Assembly (NCBI GenBank): GCA_964542475.1
Contig: CAZIUL010000007.1
Coordinates: forward strand, 72,067-136,066
From: CAZIUL01 sp964542475
GTDB taxonomy: Bacteria > Planctomycetota > B15-G4 > CAYZWU01
Direction: 5' to 3'
DNA: 64,000 nucleotides
Shown: positions 8,307 through 17,185 of the stretch, one piece after another
Layout of the letters: each line of letters opens with the position of its first letter
How positions within the stretch are numbered: position 1 is the stretch's first letter
Translations under genes and position numbers: made by a program
The notes under the pieces: model-generated
Told to the model about the DNA's origin: nothing
The model's database searches: none
Seen by the model: only the letters and a program-made list of their open reading frames with translations

Positions 8307-10370
8307 TCAATCTTCACCCCTCCCCTCCCCCGCTATCCTCGATCCCTTCCGCCAAGGCCTGCGCTTTTTATACGACCCGATCCTCTCCCGTATTCCCTCC
8401 TCGAGCCCGGCAATACCTGACCGCGCCGCAAGATCCGCAGCCTTTTTTGCGGTCTCGACCGCCTCGTCAAACCTGCCGGCAGCCGCGTATGCGGCAGCCA
8501 GCGTGTCAAGGATGCGCGCATCCCCGTGCCCCGTCATCCGGCTGACAGCAAGCGCCAGCCTCACCGCCTCGTTCGCTTCCGCACGGTTCGTGCCTGGGCG
8601 CGTGGCAAGGGTCCAGGCCAGGTTGTCCATGGCTTGGAAAGAGCCCGCCGGGTCGAGCCGGATCGCTTCCCGGAAATGAAACACGGCTTCGTCGGTCCTG
8701 CCGGCGCCGGTCAGGGCGATCCCGAGGTTGTTGTGGGTGTTCGCGTGGTCCGGATCGATGTCGAGGGCTGCGCGGTAAGCCTTGACAGCGCCTCCTCGGT
8801 CCCCCTTTTTGAGCAACGTGTTGGCCAGGTTGTAAATCGCGCGTGCATCGCCTGGATCCAGCTCGACAGCCCTTTTCAAAAAGCTCTCCGCCTCGTCCAT
8901 CCTGCCCCTTGCCGACAGCGCCACACCCATGTTCACGTGTGCATCCTGGTACTCGGGAGCGATCCGGATCGCTTCCTCGAAATGGTAAAACGCCTCATCA
9001 TGCCTGCCGTCAGTCTCCAACGCGATTCCGAGGTTGTTGTGAGCTATGAAGTTTTCATTGGTGTTATCAAGGCAGTTCTCAAAAAGCACAGTGCTGTTCT
9101 TCCAGTACCCGACCTGTTTCCCGGCGCTGAATCCGAGCGCGCAAAGAGCTGTTGCGGCGAACACGACCAGCGGGATCCTGGCGCGCTTGAGGGCCGCTGC
9201 GAAGCTAGCAACGATCCAGGCAATTGCAACGAAAAGCCCGATCATGGGGACATAGGTGTACCTGTCAGCCATTGCCTGGCGCCCCACCTGAACGAGCCCG
9301 ATCACAGGCACGAGGGTACCGAGATACCATAACCAACCGGTCAGGATGTACGGCCTGCGCCTCCACATGAAAACAGCGCTCGCGGTCACGCATGCCAGCA
9401 ACACAGCCGAAACGATCCACTTCCACGCATCGATGGAAGCTCCCTGATGGGGATAGTACACGCAAAGCCGCCTCGGCAGAAACATGTCAACCGCGTACTG
9501 CGCATAGGAACAAAAAGCGTTTGTCAGGCGCTGAATAAACGGGAAGATTTCGGACGATTTCACTGCCCCGCCGCTTTTTTGAACAGTATAGGTAATCACG
9601 CATGAAACGGCCGAGAGCGCGAAAAACGGAACCTTCTCCAGCAACAGGTAAGGCAGCCTCGAAAACGAAAACTCCGCGTTGCGCACAGGCGGCGGCGAAC
9701 GGCTGCTTCTGTTTTTCGAAGTACGGCTGTCAGGCCGCGTCCTTCCGAGCGGCCAGAAATCCAGAAGAAGCAGCAGAAAAGGCAGGGTCACGAGCATCGG
9801 CTTGGCCATCAGGCCGAGCGCAAAGAACAGCAGGCAGAACAGGTGCCTTCCTATACCAGGGCGTTCGGTATAGCGCAGGTAAGCCTGCAGGGCCAGCAGC
9901 ATGAACAGCGTGCTCAGGAGGTCCTTGCGCTCAGCGACCCATGCCACGGATTCAACATGAAGCGGATGGATCGCAAACAGCGCGGCAACCAGGAAAGCCG
10001 GCCAGAACATCCCGGTCATCCCTTTGAGAACGAGAAGAAGCAGGAGCGCGTTTATGATGTGCAGCAGCAGCCCGGACAGATGATGTAAGCCCGCGTCCAG
10101 GCCGAAGAGCTCGCAGTCAGCCATGTGCGAAAGCCAGGTCAGAGGATGCCAGTTGGCCTCTTCCGTTGCGAAGAAAGCCCATGAGATGTTTTCAGGGCTG
10201 AGGCCTGTGCGCACGTGAATGTTCTTCGTCACGTAGCCGGGATCGTCGTAAAGAACAAAATCGTGACCGGACACCGGCCAATAAACCGCCACGGTCGCCG
10301 CAACCAGAAGAAAAACCGCTAGCATGCGAGCCGGGCTCAACAGAGCTCTGTTTTGAGAATGTGTATTCAT
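8307..10370 (-). CDS. Polytopic membrane protein with C-terminal TPR repeats (TMTC-like)
   Basis: A 687-residue inner-membrane protein. About 10-11 hydrophobic segments fill residues 1-420, with the family signature of bacterial TMTC-like proteins: VLYDDPGYVTKN near residue 40, NWHPLTWLSHMADCELFG near 75 and HPLHVESVAWVAERKDLLS near 140. The acidic first-loop DD resembles that of GT-C glycosyltransferases. From about residue 430 there are five tetratricopeptide units (IAHNNLGIALETDGRHDEA, DAHVNMGVALSARGRMDEA, TIHNNLGIAL-type). GT-C folds of this kind transfer sugars from lipid carriers to secreted proteins; the actual donor and acceptor are unknown. Start ATG 10370 diverges from the next gene across 125 bp. 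Confidence 0.85.
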   Translation of the reverse strand: MNTHSQNRALLSPARMLAVFLLVAATVAVYWPVSGHDFVLYDDPGYVTKNIHVRTGLSPENISWAFFATEEANWHPLTWLSHMADCELFGLDAGLHHLSGLLLHIINALLLLLVLKGMTGMFWPAFLVAALFAIHPLHVESVAWVAERKDLLSTLFMLLALQAYLRYTERPGIGRHLFCLLFFALGLMAKPMLVTLPFLLLLLDFWPLGRTRPDSRTSKNRSSRSPPPVRNAEFSFSRLPYLLLEKVPFFALSAVSCVITYTVQKSGGAVKSSEIFPFIQRLTNAFCSYAQYAVDMFLPRRLCVYYPHQGASIDAWKWIVSAVLLACVTASAVFMWRRRPYILTGWLWYLGTLVPVIGLVQVGRQAMADRYTYVPMIGLFVAIAWIVASFAAALKRARIPLVVFAATALCALGFSAGKQVGYWKNSTVLFENCLDNTNENFIAHNNLGIALETDGRHDEAFYHFEEAIRIAPEYQDAHVNMGVALSARGRMDEAESFLKRAVELDPGDARAIYNLANTLLKKGDRGGAVKAYRAALDIDPDHANTHNNLGIALTGAGRTDEAVFHFREAIRLDPAGSFQAMDNLAWTLATRPGTNRAEANEAVRLALAVSRMTGHGDARILDTLAAAYAAAGRFDEAVETAKKAADLAARSGIAGLEEGIRERIGSYKKRRPWRKGSRIAGEGRGED

Positions 10371-10495
10371 GCCATAATCGTATAGACCGGAACCCCGGCT
10401 ATCAAGATCCGGTTCTGAATCGTGAGAAGGATAGGTGCAAAATTTTACCCGGTGAAAATTTTCTACGGGCTCGGTATATACGGTATACTTCCGTC

Positions 10496-12124
10496 ATGAA
10501 CGAACAGGTGATTTCCCGGGATTCCGGCAATGCTCAGGCACAAAACCGCCCCAACCGAGCGGCTCTCCTGGCGGCCATCCTTGCAGGGATAGCGGCTTTC
10601 GCGCTTCTTGCCTGGAAGTTCAACTGGATCTGCGACGACGCGTTCATCTCGTTCCGCTATGCCAAAAACCTGGCCAACGGGAACGGGCTCTGCTACAACC
10701 CCGGCTCCCACACGCCGGTAGAGGGGTATTCCAATCCGCTCTGGACACTGCTCATGGCCCTGTTCGAAGCGCTGCGCCTTGATGTCACCGTATGGTCTCG
10801 CATCATCTCGGTTCTTTGCGGCGGGGCGCTCATCGTTCATGTTACGCGCTATACACGGCGTGCTTTCAGCCTGGGATTCGGCCAAACGGCCGCAGCGTCC
10901 CTTTTTCTCGCAACGCTCCCAACTGTAGCGGTCTGGTCCACCAGCGGGCTCGAGTCGATGCCGGCCTGCCTCCTGATCTTCATGACGTACGAGCGCCTTC
11001 TCGGCAGCAGCACGAAGCCTCACGGTATCCATGCGGCACTCCTCGGAACGTGCCTGTGCCTGATCCGGGCCGACGGTCCCGGCTTTCTCGCCTTGATCCT
11101 CGCAGCAGCAGCCTTTACCTGGTTTTTCCGCGGCAAAAAAGGCGCGCTTCTCCGCGCAAGCCTGGTGGTTGCAGCGGCGGCAACAGCAGCCGTGGCTATC
11201 CATGTTGCCTGGCGGTACTCGTACTACAACGACTTTGTCCCGAACACCGCGCACGTAAAGGCCGGGCTCTCCATGATTCGCATCGAGCGCGGTGTCTACT
11301 ATGTCATGAGTCTTTTTCTCGCGGTTCCTTCGCTGGCGCTTGTGCTCATCTTCTCGCTGCTCCCGCGATCCAGCCCTTCGAGGCCGCCCGCAGCAGGCGC
11401 GTTATGGATGACCTTCGCAACAGCAGCCTACGCAATTTACGTGGGCGGCGACTTCATGACAATGGGCAGGTTCCTCCTGCCTGCAATGCCTTTCGCGGCG
11501 GTGCTGTTCGCAGGAATCCTGTGCGGGCCCCGTGTAAAACGCACAAGCTTCGTCGCGCTGTTCGCTTTCACGGTCCTGGCCCTCTCCATGCTTCCGTGCT
11601 TCGACTTAAACCCAATACCGCGCGCCGCGCGCGAAAAGTTCCATTTCCGCTGGGGCGACAGCGAGTACAGAACCGAACACGCTATCTGGGAGGCAATGAA
11701 ACGAAACACCGAGACATGGACCTTTCTCGGCAAAGAGCTGAAGCGCTTCACAAAACCCGGCGAATCAATCGTGCTCGGGCCGATCGGCGCTCAGGGGTAC
11801 TACTCCGACCTTTTCATCTACGACATCTACGGGCTCACCAACAGGGATGTCCTGAAAAGCAGCGGCCCGCCAAAGCGCAACAACCCCGGCCACGATTGCA
11901 GCGTTCCGATCACGCACTTTTTGAAGCACCAACCGACCTATCTCGCTGCGTATATCGTTGACTCGGGCAGCACAAAAAACTCATCGGAACTATGGAAGCA
12001 ATGGCAAGAGATCCCGATCAGCCGCAATATCAAGATAGAAACGAATGCGCTCGGCCCGGACTCCGGATTCGGTCCGGGCAAGGAGCTCCTTCTCCTGCGG
12101 TACTTACCGGCGCAGGGCAGGTAG
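10496..12124 (+). CDS. GT-C fold membrane glycosyltransferase-like protein
   Basis: A 542-residue integral membrane protein with about 10 membrane segments. I chose the internal ATG 10496 rather than the upstream in-frame ATG at 10361, because the first 45 residues of the longer form are hydrophilic, unlike the family, and overlap the divergent gene. The first periplasmic loop carries the GT-C acidic pair in WICDDAFISFRYAKNLANG, followed by HTPVEGYSNPLWTLL, a pattern shared with dolichol- or polyprenyl-phosphate-sugar mannosyl/arabinosyl transferases. The soluble C-terminal part has no catalytic motif that I recognise. The sugar and acceptor cannot be told. Its divergent neighbour is also GT-C-like, so the two may act on the same surface glycan. 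Confidence 0.8.
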   Translation: MNEQVISRDSGNAQAQNRPNRAALLAAILAGIAAFALLAWKFNWICDDAFISFRYAKNLANGNGLCYNPGSHTPVEGYSNPLWTLLMALFEALRLDVTVWSRIISVLCGGALIVHVTRYTRRAFSLGFGQTAAASLFLATLPTVAVWSTSGLESMPACLLIFMTYERLLGSSTKPHGIHAALLGTCLCLIRADGPGFLALILAAAAFTWFFRGKKGALLRASLVVAAAATAAVAIHVAWRYSYYNDFVPNTAHVKAGLSMIRIERGVYYVMSLFLAVPSLALVLIFSLLPRSSPSRPPAAGALWMTFATAAYAIYVGGDFMTMGRFLLPAMPFAAVLFAGILCGPRVKRTSFVALFAFTVLALSMLPCFDLNPIPRAAREKFHFRWGDSEYRTEHAIWEAMKRNTETWTFLGKELKRFTKPGESIVLGPIGAQGYYSDLFIYDIYGLTNRDVLKSSGPPKRNNPGHDCSVPITHFLKHQPTYLAAYIVDSGSTKNSSELWKQWQEIPISRNIKIETNALGPDSGFGPGKELLLLRYLPAQGR

Positions 12125-12227
12125 CGTGCCGTCCGGAAAAACAGTACAATAGCCCCGGCCGCAGGGCCGTGGTTTTCAAAGGGTTCCCAGGCCTTTTTTT
12201 TAATGGTTTTTTCGCGGGGCGAGAACA

Positions 12228-13820
12228 ATGAAACGCAAAATGAACAGGAACAGCGGCATCTTAACCCTGTTTTTCATCTTCTGCTCCTGCGGCGCCTTCT
12301 CGTGCAAGGATTCGGCAAAAGTTCCCGGAGAGATGCGCGCTCACGAAAAAGCGATGGAAAAGTCGATCCCGGCAAAGAAGGTGAAAGAGATCGCAGAGGA
12401 AGATATCTTCACGGTTACCAGCGCGCCCAGGTGGTTCACGGATGACGCGCACTCGCTGAAACAGCAGGTGGACGGGTTTCTTGCAAAGGCCGAGAAAAAG
12501 GAGCTCCCGGGCCGTGTAAAAGCGTTGATATCGCCTCACGCCGGGTTCATGTGCTCCGGCCGGGTTGCCGCCTGGTCGTACTGCCAGGTGGCCGGGCATG
12601 AATATGACACGGTCATTGTGGTAGGGTTCAACCACAGGCCACGCGCCCAGGGCATCGCCGTGTACGCCAAGGGCGGGTTCCGCACACCTCTGGGGGTCAT
12701 CCCCATTGACACTGACACAGCGGATGAGCTGATCAGAAGCCACGAGCGGATTCAGCACAACCCCTCGGCGTTCGCGGGCGAACACTCGCTGGACAACCAG
12801 CTCCCGTTCCTTCAGCGCGCCCTGGGCTCGTTCTTCCTGGTCCCTGTTCTTCTGTGCAGCCAGGATGACCACAACATCGACGCGCTGGCGGAAGCGTTGA
12901 TCTCCGCCGCAAAAAACAAGCGTGCGCTCCTGGTGGCAAGCACCGATCTCAGCCACTTCTGGCCGCACGAACAGGCGGCAAAACTCGACCGCGAGGCGCT
13001 TGAAAAGGTGCTTGAACTCGATGCCGGCGGGCTTGCGGATCTTCTCGGAAACGACCCGACCGGCCGCAGGATGTGCGGAAGAGGCGCTGTCCAGGCGGTG
13101 ATACGCGCGGCAACCGGGCTTGGCGCCGACACGGCACACCTGTTGCAATACGCGGACAGCTTTGACACGACCGGGACATCGGAAGGCCGCGTTGTAGGGT
13201 ACTGCGCGGTTGCTCTCACAGGACCGGACAATGGAACGACATCCGGAAAGGGAGAGGAAATGAAAAAATTCGATAATGACAAGGAACTGGATTCCGGGGA
13301 TTGCAGGCGGCTTCTCGAGATAGCGAGGAAATCGCTCGACCTTTTTGTGCGGGAGGGCAAAAAGATCGATGTGCCTGACGATCGCCCGCGCCTGAACGCA
13401 AAGCGGGGCGTTTTCGTGACTCTCAACAAAAACGGGCGGCTTCGCGGATGCATGGGGCATTTCGAGGATGACACAAGGCTTTGCGAAATTGTTGCGCGCC
13501 AGGTGACTGTTTCAGCAGCACAAGACCCGCGCTTCAGGCCGGTTGAGGCGGATGAGCTCGATGACATCACCATCGAGATCTCGGTGCTCAGCGTTCCTGA
13601 AGAGACGGACTCGTTCGAGGAGATCGAGGTGGGGCTTCACGGGGTCATCCTCCGAAAAAAAGGCCGAGGAGCGACATTCCTGCCACAGGTCGCGCCTGAG
13701 CAGGGATGGGACCGGGACGAGATGCTCACGCATCTTTCCATGAAGGCAGGCCTCCCGGGAGACGCGTGGAAATCCGGAGCGACCTTCCTGCTCTACACCG
13801 CCCAGGTCTTCGGAGAATAA
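12228..13820 (+). CDS. MEMO-AMMECR1 fusion (AmmeMemoRadiSam system B and A), predicted lipoprotein
   Basis: A 530-residue fusion. Residues 1-25 are a lipoprotein signal ending in a lipobox-like GAFSC. Residues about 85-330 are a MEMO domain with the conserved metal-site-like residues: SPHAGF, VVGFNHRP, ASTDLSHF and the late Cys in VVGYCAVALTG. Residues about 355-525 are an AMMECR1 domain with its signature LRGCMGHFE. In many prokaryotes these are proteins A and B of the AmmeMemoRadiSam set, encoded with a radical SAM protein; none is adjacent here. Biochemical function of the system is unsettled. The export signal is odd, because the families are usually cytosolic. It sits 34 bp upstream of an aminotransferase gene on the same strand. 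Confidence 0.88.
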   Translation: MKRKMNRNSGILTLFFIFCSCGAFSCKDSAKVPGEMRAHEKAMEKSIPAKKVKEIAEEDIFTVTSAPRWFTDDAHSLKQQVDGFLAKAEKKELPGRVKALISPHAGFMCSGRVAAWSYCQVAGHEYDTVIVVGFNHRPRAQGIAVYAKGGFRTPLGVIPIDTDTADELIRSHERIQHNPSAFAGEHSLDNQLPFLQRALGSFFLVPVLLCSQDDHNIDALAEALISAAKNKRALLVASTDLSHFWPHEQAAKLDREALEKVLELDAGGLADLLGNDPTGRRMCGRGAVQAVIRAATGLGADTAHLLQYADSFDTTGTSEGRVVGYCAVALTGPDNGTTSGKGEEMKKFDNDKELDSGDCRRLLEIARKSLDLFVREGKKIDVPDDRPRLNAKRGVFVTLNKNGRLRGCMGHFEDDTRLCEIVARQVTVSAAQDPRFRPVEADELDDITIEISVLSVPEETDSFEEIEVGLHGVILRKKGRGATFLPQVAPEQGWDRDEMLTHLSMKAGLPGDAWKSGATFLLYTAQVFGE

Positions 13821-13854
13821 GCACTTCCGCGCACCGTTCAAGGAAACCGGCAAC

Positions 13855-14994
13855 ATGAAATACACAAACGCGCGCTTCGATCAGGAACGGCGCCGTTTTC
13901 CGATCACTGAAAGGTTTGCGTACCTGGATCATGCCTCGCGCGGGCCGCTCTCGCCGCCCGCAAGCGAGCTGATCGAAAAGATCACCCGGGACATGGCAAT
14001 GCTGCACCCGCATCAGCTACTCGAGATGAACCGGGAGTTCGAGGATGCGCGCCGGAACATTGCCACGCTCATAGGAGCACCCTCCGGTTCTATCGGGTTC
14101 ATACCAAACACATCGTCAGGCCTTGCCATGGCAGCCGGATCGCTTCCCATCACTAAAGGGCAAAACATCGTGTGCGCGCGCAACGAGTTCCCCGCCAACA
14201 TCTACCCGTGGCTGAACCAGCGCGAAAAAGGAGTGGAGGTCCGGTTCATCGACCCCTCCCCCTGCGGCGTCACGGCCGACGATGTCCGGGCCGCAATGGA
14301 CGGCAAAACGGGCATCGTGGCGCTTTCGTGGGTGGGGTTTTCGGACGGGGCGCGAATAGACACGCGGTCCATCGGAAGCCTCTGTTCGGAAAAGAAGGTT
14401 TTTTTCGTGGTGGATGCCATCCAGGGGACAGGCGCTTTGAAGGTCGATCTCGAAGACATCGACATCCTTGTCAACGGCACTGGAAAGTGGACGCTCGCGC
14501 CACAGGGAGGGGGGTTCGTCTATGTCCGCCCCGGCCTCATCGAAAGGCTGCATCCCGACCGCACGGGCTGGCTGTCCATGAATGCGTTCGCCGGGCTCGA
14601 AAACTTCGACAGGCTCACCGACTACAGGTTCGAGCTCGCTAAAGACGCGCGCAGGATCGAGACCGGCAGCAATTCGCCGCTGGTTCAGAGGGCGCTCGGC
14701 GCGAGCAGCCGCTACCTGCACGAGCTGGGCACCGCCGCCATCGAGGAGCGGATCATCGGGCTTTGCGACCGCCTGATCGAGGGCCTCCGCCAAAAGGACC
14801 TGGCAATCATGAATCCGCTCATCGAAGGCCAAAGGTCGGGGATCGTATGCTTCAGGCCTGCTGACGCGGCGAAAGCCGTTGAAAAACTGATTGCCCGGGA
14901 TGTGCTCGTATCCGCGCGCGAGGGAAACGTGCGCGTGGGGATTCATTTTTACAACAACGAGGAAGACATCGATAGGCTGTTGGATGGTGTGTAA
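13855..14994 (+). CDS. Class V PLP-dependent aminotransferase (cysteine desulfurase-like fold)
   Basis: A 379-residue fold-type I PLP enzyme. AYLDHASRGPLSPPASELIE at the N-terminus is the substrate-entry signature of class V. The PLP aspartate and following residue lie in FVVDAIQGTGALKVD (VDAIQ), and the Schiff-base lysine is K211 in VNGTGKWTLAPQGGGF. The usual cysteine-desulfurase loop with a catalytic Cys is not evident, so it is more like the isopenicillin-N epimerase or kynureninase-like branch. Substrate unknown. It follows the MEMO-AMMECR1 gene by 34 bp, so cotranscription is likely. It is convergent with the next gene. Confidence 0.88.
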   Translation: MKYTNARFDQERRRFPITERFAYLDHASRGPLSPPASELIEKITRDMAMLHPHQLLEMNREFEDARRNIATLIGAPSGSIGFIPNTSSGLAMAAGSLPITKGQNIVCARNEFPANIYPWLNQREKGVEVRFIDPSPCGVTADDVRAAMDGKTGIVALSWVGFSDGARIDTRSIGSLCSEKKVFFVVDAIQGTGALKVDLEDIDILVNGTGKWTLAPQGGGFVYVRPGLIERLHPDRTGWLSMNAFAGLENFDRLTDYRFELAKDARRIETGSNSPLVQRALGASSRYLHELGTAAIEERIIGLCDRLIEGLRQKDLAIMNPLIEGQRSGIVCFRPADAAKAVEKLIARDVLVSAREGNVRVGIHFYNNEEDIDRLLDGV

Positions 14995-15024
14995 AGCTCT
15001 GCGGGCGGATTCCGTGTTCCGTGT

Positions 15025-15798
15025 TCAAGAAGAGGGCGCATCGAAAAGAATGCTCGAACAGGTCAGGCCGGCTTCCGCCTTCATGAGCTCTGATATGTCC
15101 ACGATCCTTGTCTCAAATCCCCTGGCTTTCACCTTTTCGGCGGTCCCTGTAAACCCCGCGTGAAGGCAGATCACATCGTTGATACAAAGCGCGTTCGCTG
15201 CCGTGGGTTCTCCCTGCGCAACATTGACCACATCAAACCGCTCGAAAGGGCCAAGGTCGAGCCATTCCGGGTTCGCCAGCAAGGTGCCGTCATCCAGCGC
15301 AACGCAGGCGGATTTCAGGTGAAGGCATCCATGAAGAGCGACCGGAACGATCCTGTAACCCAAGGGTTCGAGTATCCTTTTCAGCGTGTCCGCGCCTTCG
15401 GCATTGGTCCGCCTGGACAGCCCAACGTAAAGGGTCGACCCGACCCGGAGCACATCGCCCCCTTCAAGCGTTGCGGGGGGCCTTATCCGTTCGATCTTGC
15501 GGTATGCTGACAGCGCCTCTTCCACAACAGCGGTCTCACCGTTTCGCGACTCAACCCCCATGTTCGCAATGACAGCCGCCTCATCCACCACAACCGCGGT
15601 GTCCTCGACAAAGGTGCAATCCGGAAAACGCTCGTTTCCATCGAGCTCGATCACCCGCGCACCACACTCTCGAAGCAGGCCGCAGTAGGCTTCGTGCTGC
15701 TCAACAGCGAGTGAGTAATCGATAGGAAGCCGGTCGTGATACGAAAGTTCGCACCTGTTCACATCCCGGGAAACGACATGAGTCAAAGCGGTCAGCAT
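15025..15798 (-). CDS. Dimethylargininase-like amidinohydrolase (DDAH family)
   Basis: A 257-residue member of the guanidino-group-modifying (pentein) superfamily, which hydrolyses methylated arginines or related guanidino compounds. Visible motifs: DGNERFPDCTFVEDTAVV (substrate loop), TLEGGDVLRVG, ALHGCLHLKSACVALDDG (catalytic His), and the nucleophile Cys near the C-terminus in GLTCSSILF, where DDAH enzymes have a TCMS-type site. I prefer ATG 15798, which gives the family's usual N-terminus (LTHVVSRDV); ATG 15816 is possible. It is last in a minus-strand run starting at 19604, 34 bp after the oxidoreductase stop. Confidence 0.88.
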   Translation of the reverse strand: MLTALTHVVSRDVNRCELSYHDRLPIDYSLAVEQHEAYCGLLRECGARVIELDGNERFPDCTFVEDTAVVVDEAAVIANMGVESRNGETAVVEEALSAYRKIERIRPPATLEGGDVLRVGSTLYVGLSRRTNAEGADTLKRILEPLGYRIVPVALHGCLHLKSACVALDDGTLLANPEWLDLGPFERFDVVNVAQGEPTAANALCINDVICLHAGFTGTAEKVKARGFETRIVDISELMKAEAGLTCSSILFDAPSS

Positions 15799-15831
15799 AC
15801 GGCAGCCGGCCTCCATGCTTTGGATAGGCGC

Positions 15832-17169
15832 TCAAACCTTGGGCAGTTCCCAGGGTGCGCGGTAGTGGGCGCGCACCATCTCCTGCGCCTCGGCATCGCC
15901 CACGATCTCCTCCTTTTCATCGTCCCAATCCACTTTTCTGCCGGTCCTGAACGCGATGTTCGAGAGATGGCAGGCCTTCATGGACTGGTGAGCGATTTCC
16001 ACGTCGGACACCGGCTTTTCGCGGCTCTTGACGCAGTCGAGGAAGTTTTTGACATGAAGGAACTCGCAGCTGACCGAGCCCTTCTGACGTGGCACCGGCG
16101 TCATCTTGAACCTGCTTCCGCCCTCCGAAGGCTCGGTTTCGGCAGCGATCTCCCATCCCAGCCTGTCAACGACAAGCACTCCGTCGCTGCCTTGAAACGC
16201 AACACCATGCTCGCGCTGCCACGGTCCTATCCCGATGCCGATGGCGTGCTCCCAGATGACCGAAAAACCGTCGTACACCAAAACAGCCTGCTGGGTGTCC
16301 GGGGTTTGCCTTACATCGTCCGGAAAGCCGAACTTGCCCCCCACGGAGATCGCTGATTTCGGTGCCTGGACGTTCATCCCCAAGTTCGCGATATCCAGCA
16401 TGTGCGCGCCCCAGTCCGTCATCAGCCCGCCTGCGTAATCCCAGAACCATCGGAACGAAAAATGGAACCGGTTCCGGTTGAAAGGACGTTTAGGCGCCGG
16501 CCCAAGCCACATCTCATAGTCAACGTTGGCCGGCACCGGCTCGTCTTCCATCGCTTCGAAACGGTACACCCAGTTCAGGTAAGCCCAGCACCTTACCATC
16601 CTGACCTTGCCTATCCCTCCGGATTTCACGATGTCAACGCACTGCCTGTAGTGATCGGCGCTTCTCTGCTGCGTGCCCATCTGCACGACCCGGTTGTGTT
16701 TGCGCGCAGCATTCACCATCACCCGCCCCTCTTCGATGGTCAACGAAAGAGGTTTTTCCACGTACACATCCTTGCCTGCCTGGCAGGCCATGATCGTGGG
16801 CAGCGCGTGCCAATGGTCCGGGGTCGCGTTTATGACCACATCCACATCTTTTCTGTCGATGACTTCCCGAAAATCCTTGGTTACGTCGACAGACTTCTTC
16901 GCCCCCCTTATCTGCTCAACGAGTTCGATGGCCATTTTCAGTTTCCACGAATCCACATCACAGATCACCGCGGGCTCAACCTCACGAACCTTCAAAAAGT
17001 GGTTGAGAAGACTCGTTCCCATTGCACCGCAGCCTATCAATGCGACGCGGATCTTTTCGTTAGGAGAAACAGTTTCTGCTGATGCGCGCCCGGCAAGCAC
17101 CGCGGTTGAAGCGAGCCCCGCGCCTGCGGCCAACTTGGTAAATTCACGTCGCGTCACGCTCTTCCCCAT
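15832..17169 (-). CDS. Gfo/Idh/MocA family oxidoreductase, Tat-exported
   Basis: A 445-residue NAD(P)-dependent dehydrogenase-like protein. Twin-arginine signal: SVTRREFTKLAAGAG then a hydrophobic stretch and an Ala-rich cleavage region. The Rossmann site is IRVALIGCGAMGTSLL, the family catalytic motif is DVYVEKPLSLT, and the C-terminal substrate domain has WFWDYAGGLMTDWGAHMLDI, common in the exported PVC-type subfamily. These act on sugars or inositols, usually with tightly bound cofactor. ATG 17169 is chosen over 17205 because AGGAGAAG lies just upstream, the Tat motif then sits at the usual distance, and there is no overlap with the preceding gene. The upstream DUF362 gene stops 16 bp before it. 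Confidence 0.92.
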   Translation of the reverse strand: MGKSVTRREFTKLAAGAGLASTAVLAGRASAETVSPNEKIRVALIGCGAMGTSLLNHFLKVREVEPAVICDVDSWKLKMAIELVEQIRGAKKSVDVTKDFREVIDRKDVDVVINATPDHWHALPTIMACQAGKDVYVEKPLSLTIEEGRVMVNAARKHNRVVQMGTQQRSADHYRQCVDIVKSGGIGKVRMVRCWAYLNWVYRFEAMEDEPVPANVDYEMWLGPAPKRPFNRNRFHFSFRWFWDYAGGLMTDWGAHMLDIANLGMNVQAPKSAISVGGKFGFPDDVRQTPDTQQAVLVYDGFSVIWEHAIGIGIGPWQREHGVAFQGSDGVLVVDRLGWEIAAETEPSEGGSRFKMTPVPRQKGSVSCEFLHVKNFLDCVKSREKPVSDVEIAHQSMKACHLSNIAFRTGRKVDWDDEKEEIVGDAEAQEMVRAHYRAPWELPKV

Positions 17170-17185
17170 GGCTTTCTTCTCCTGA

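Noticed and set aside
10361..10495. N-terminal extension of the GT-C protein from ATG 10361
   Set aside because: Hydrophilic, overlaps the divergent gene's 5' end, and the family begins near the ATG at 10496.
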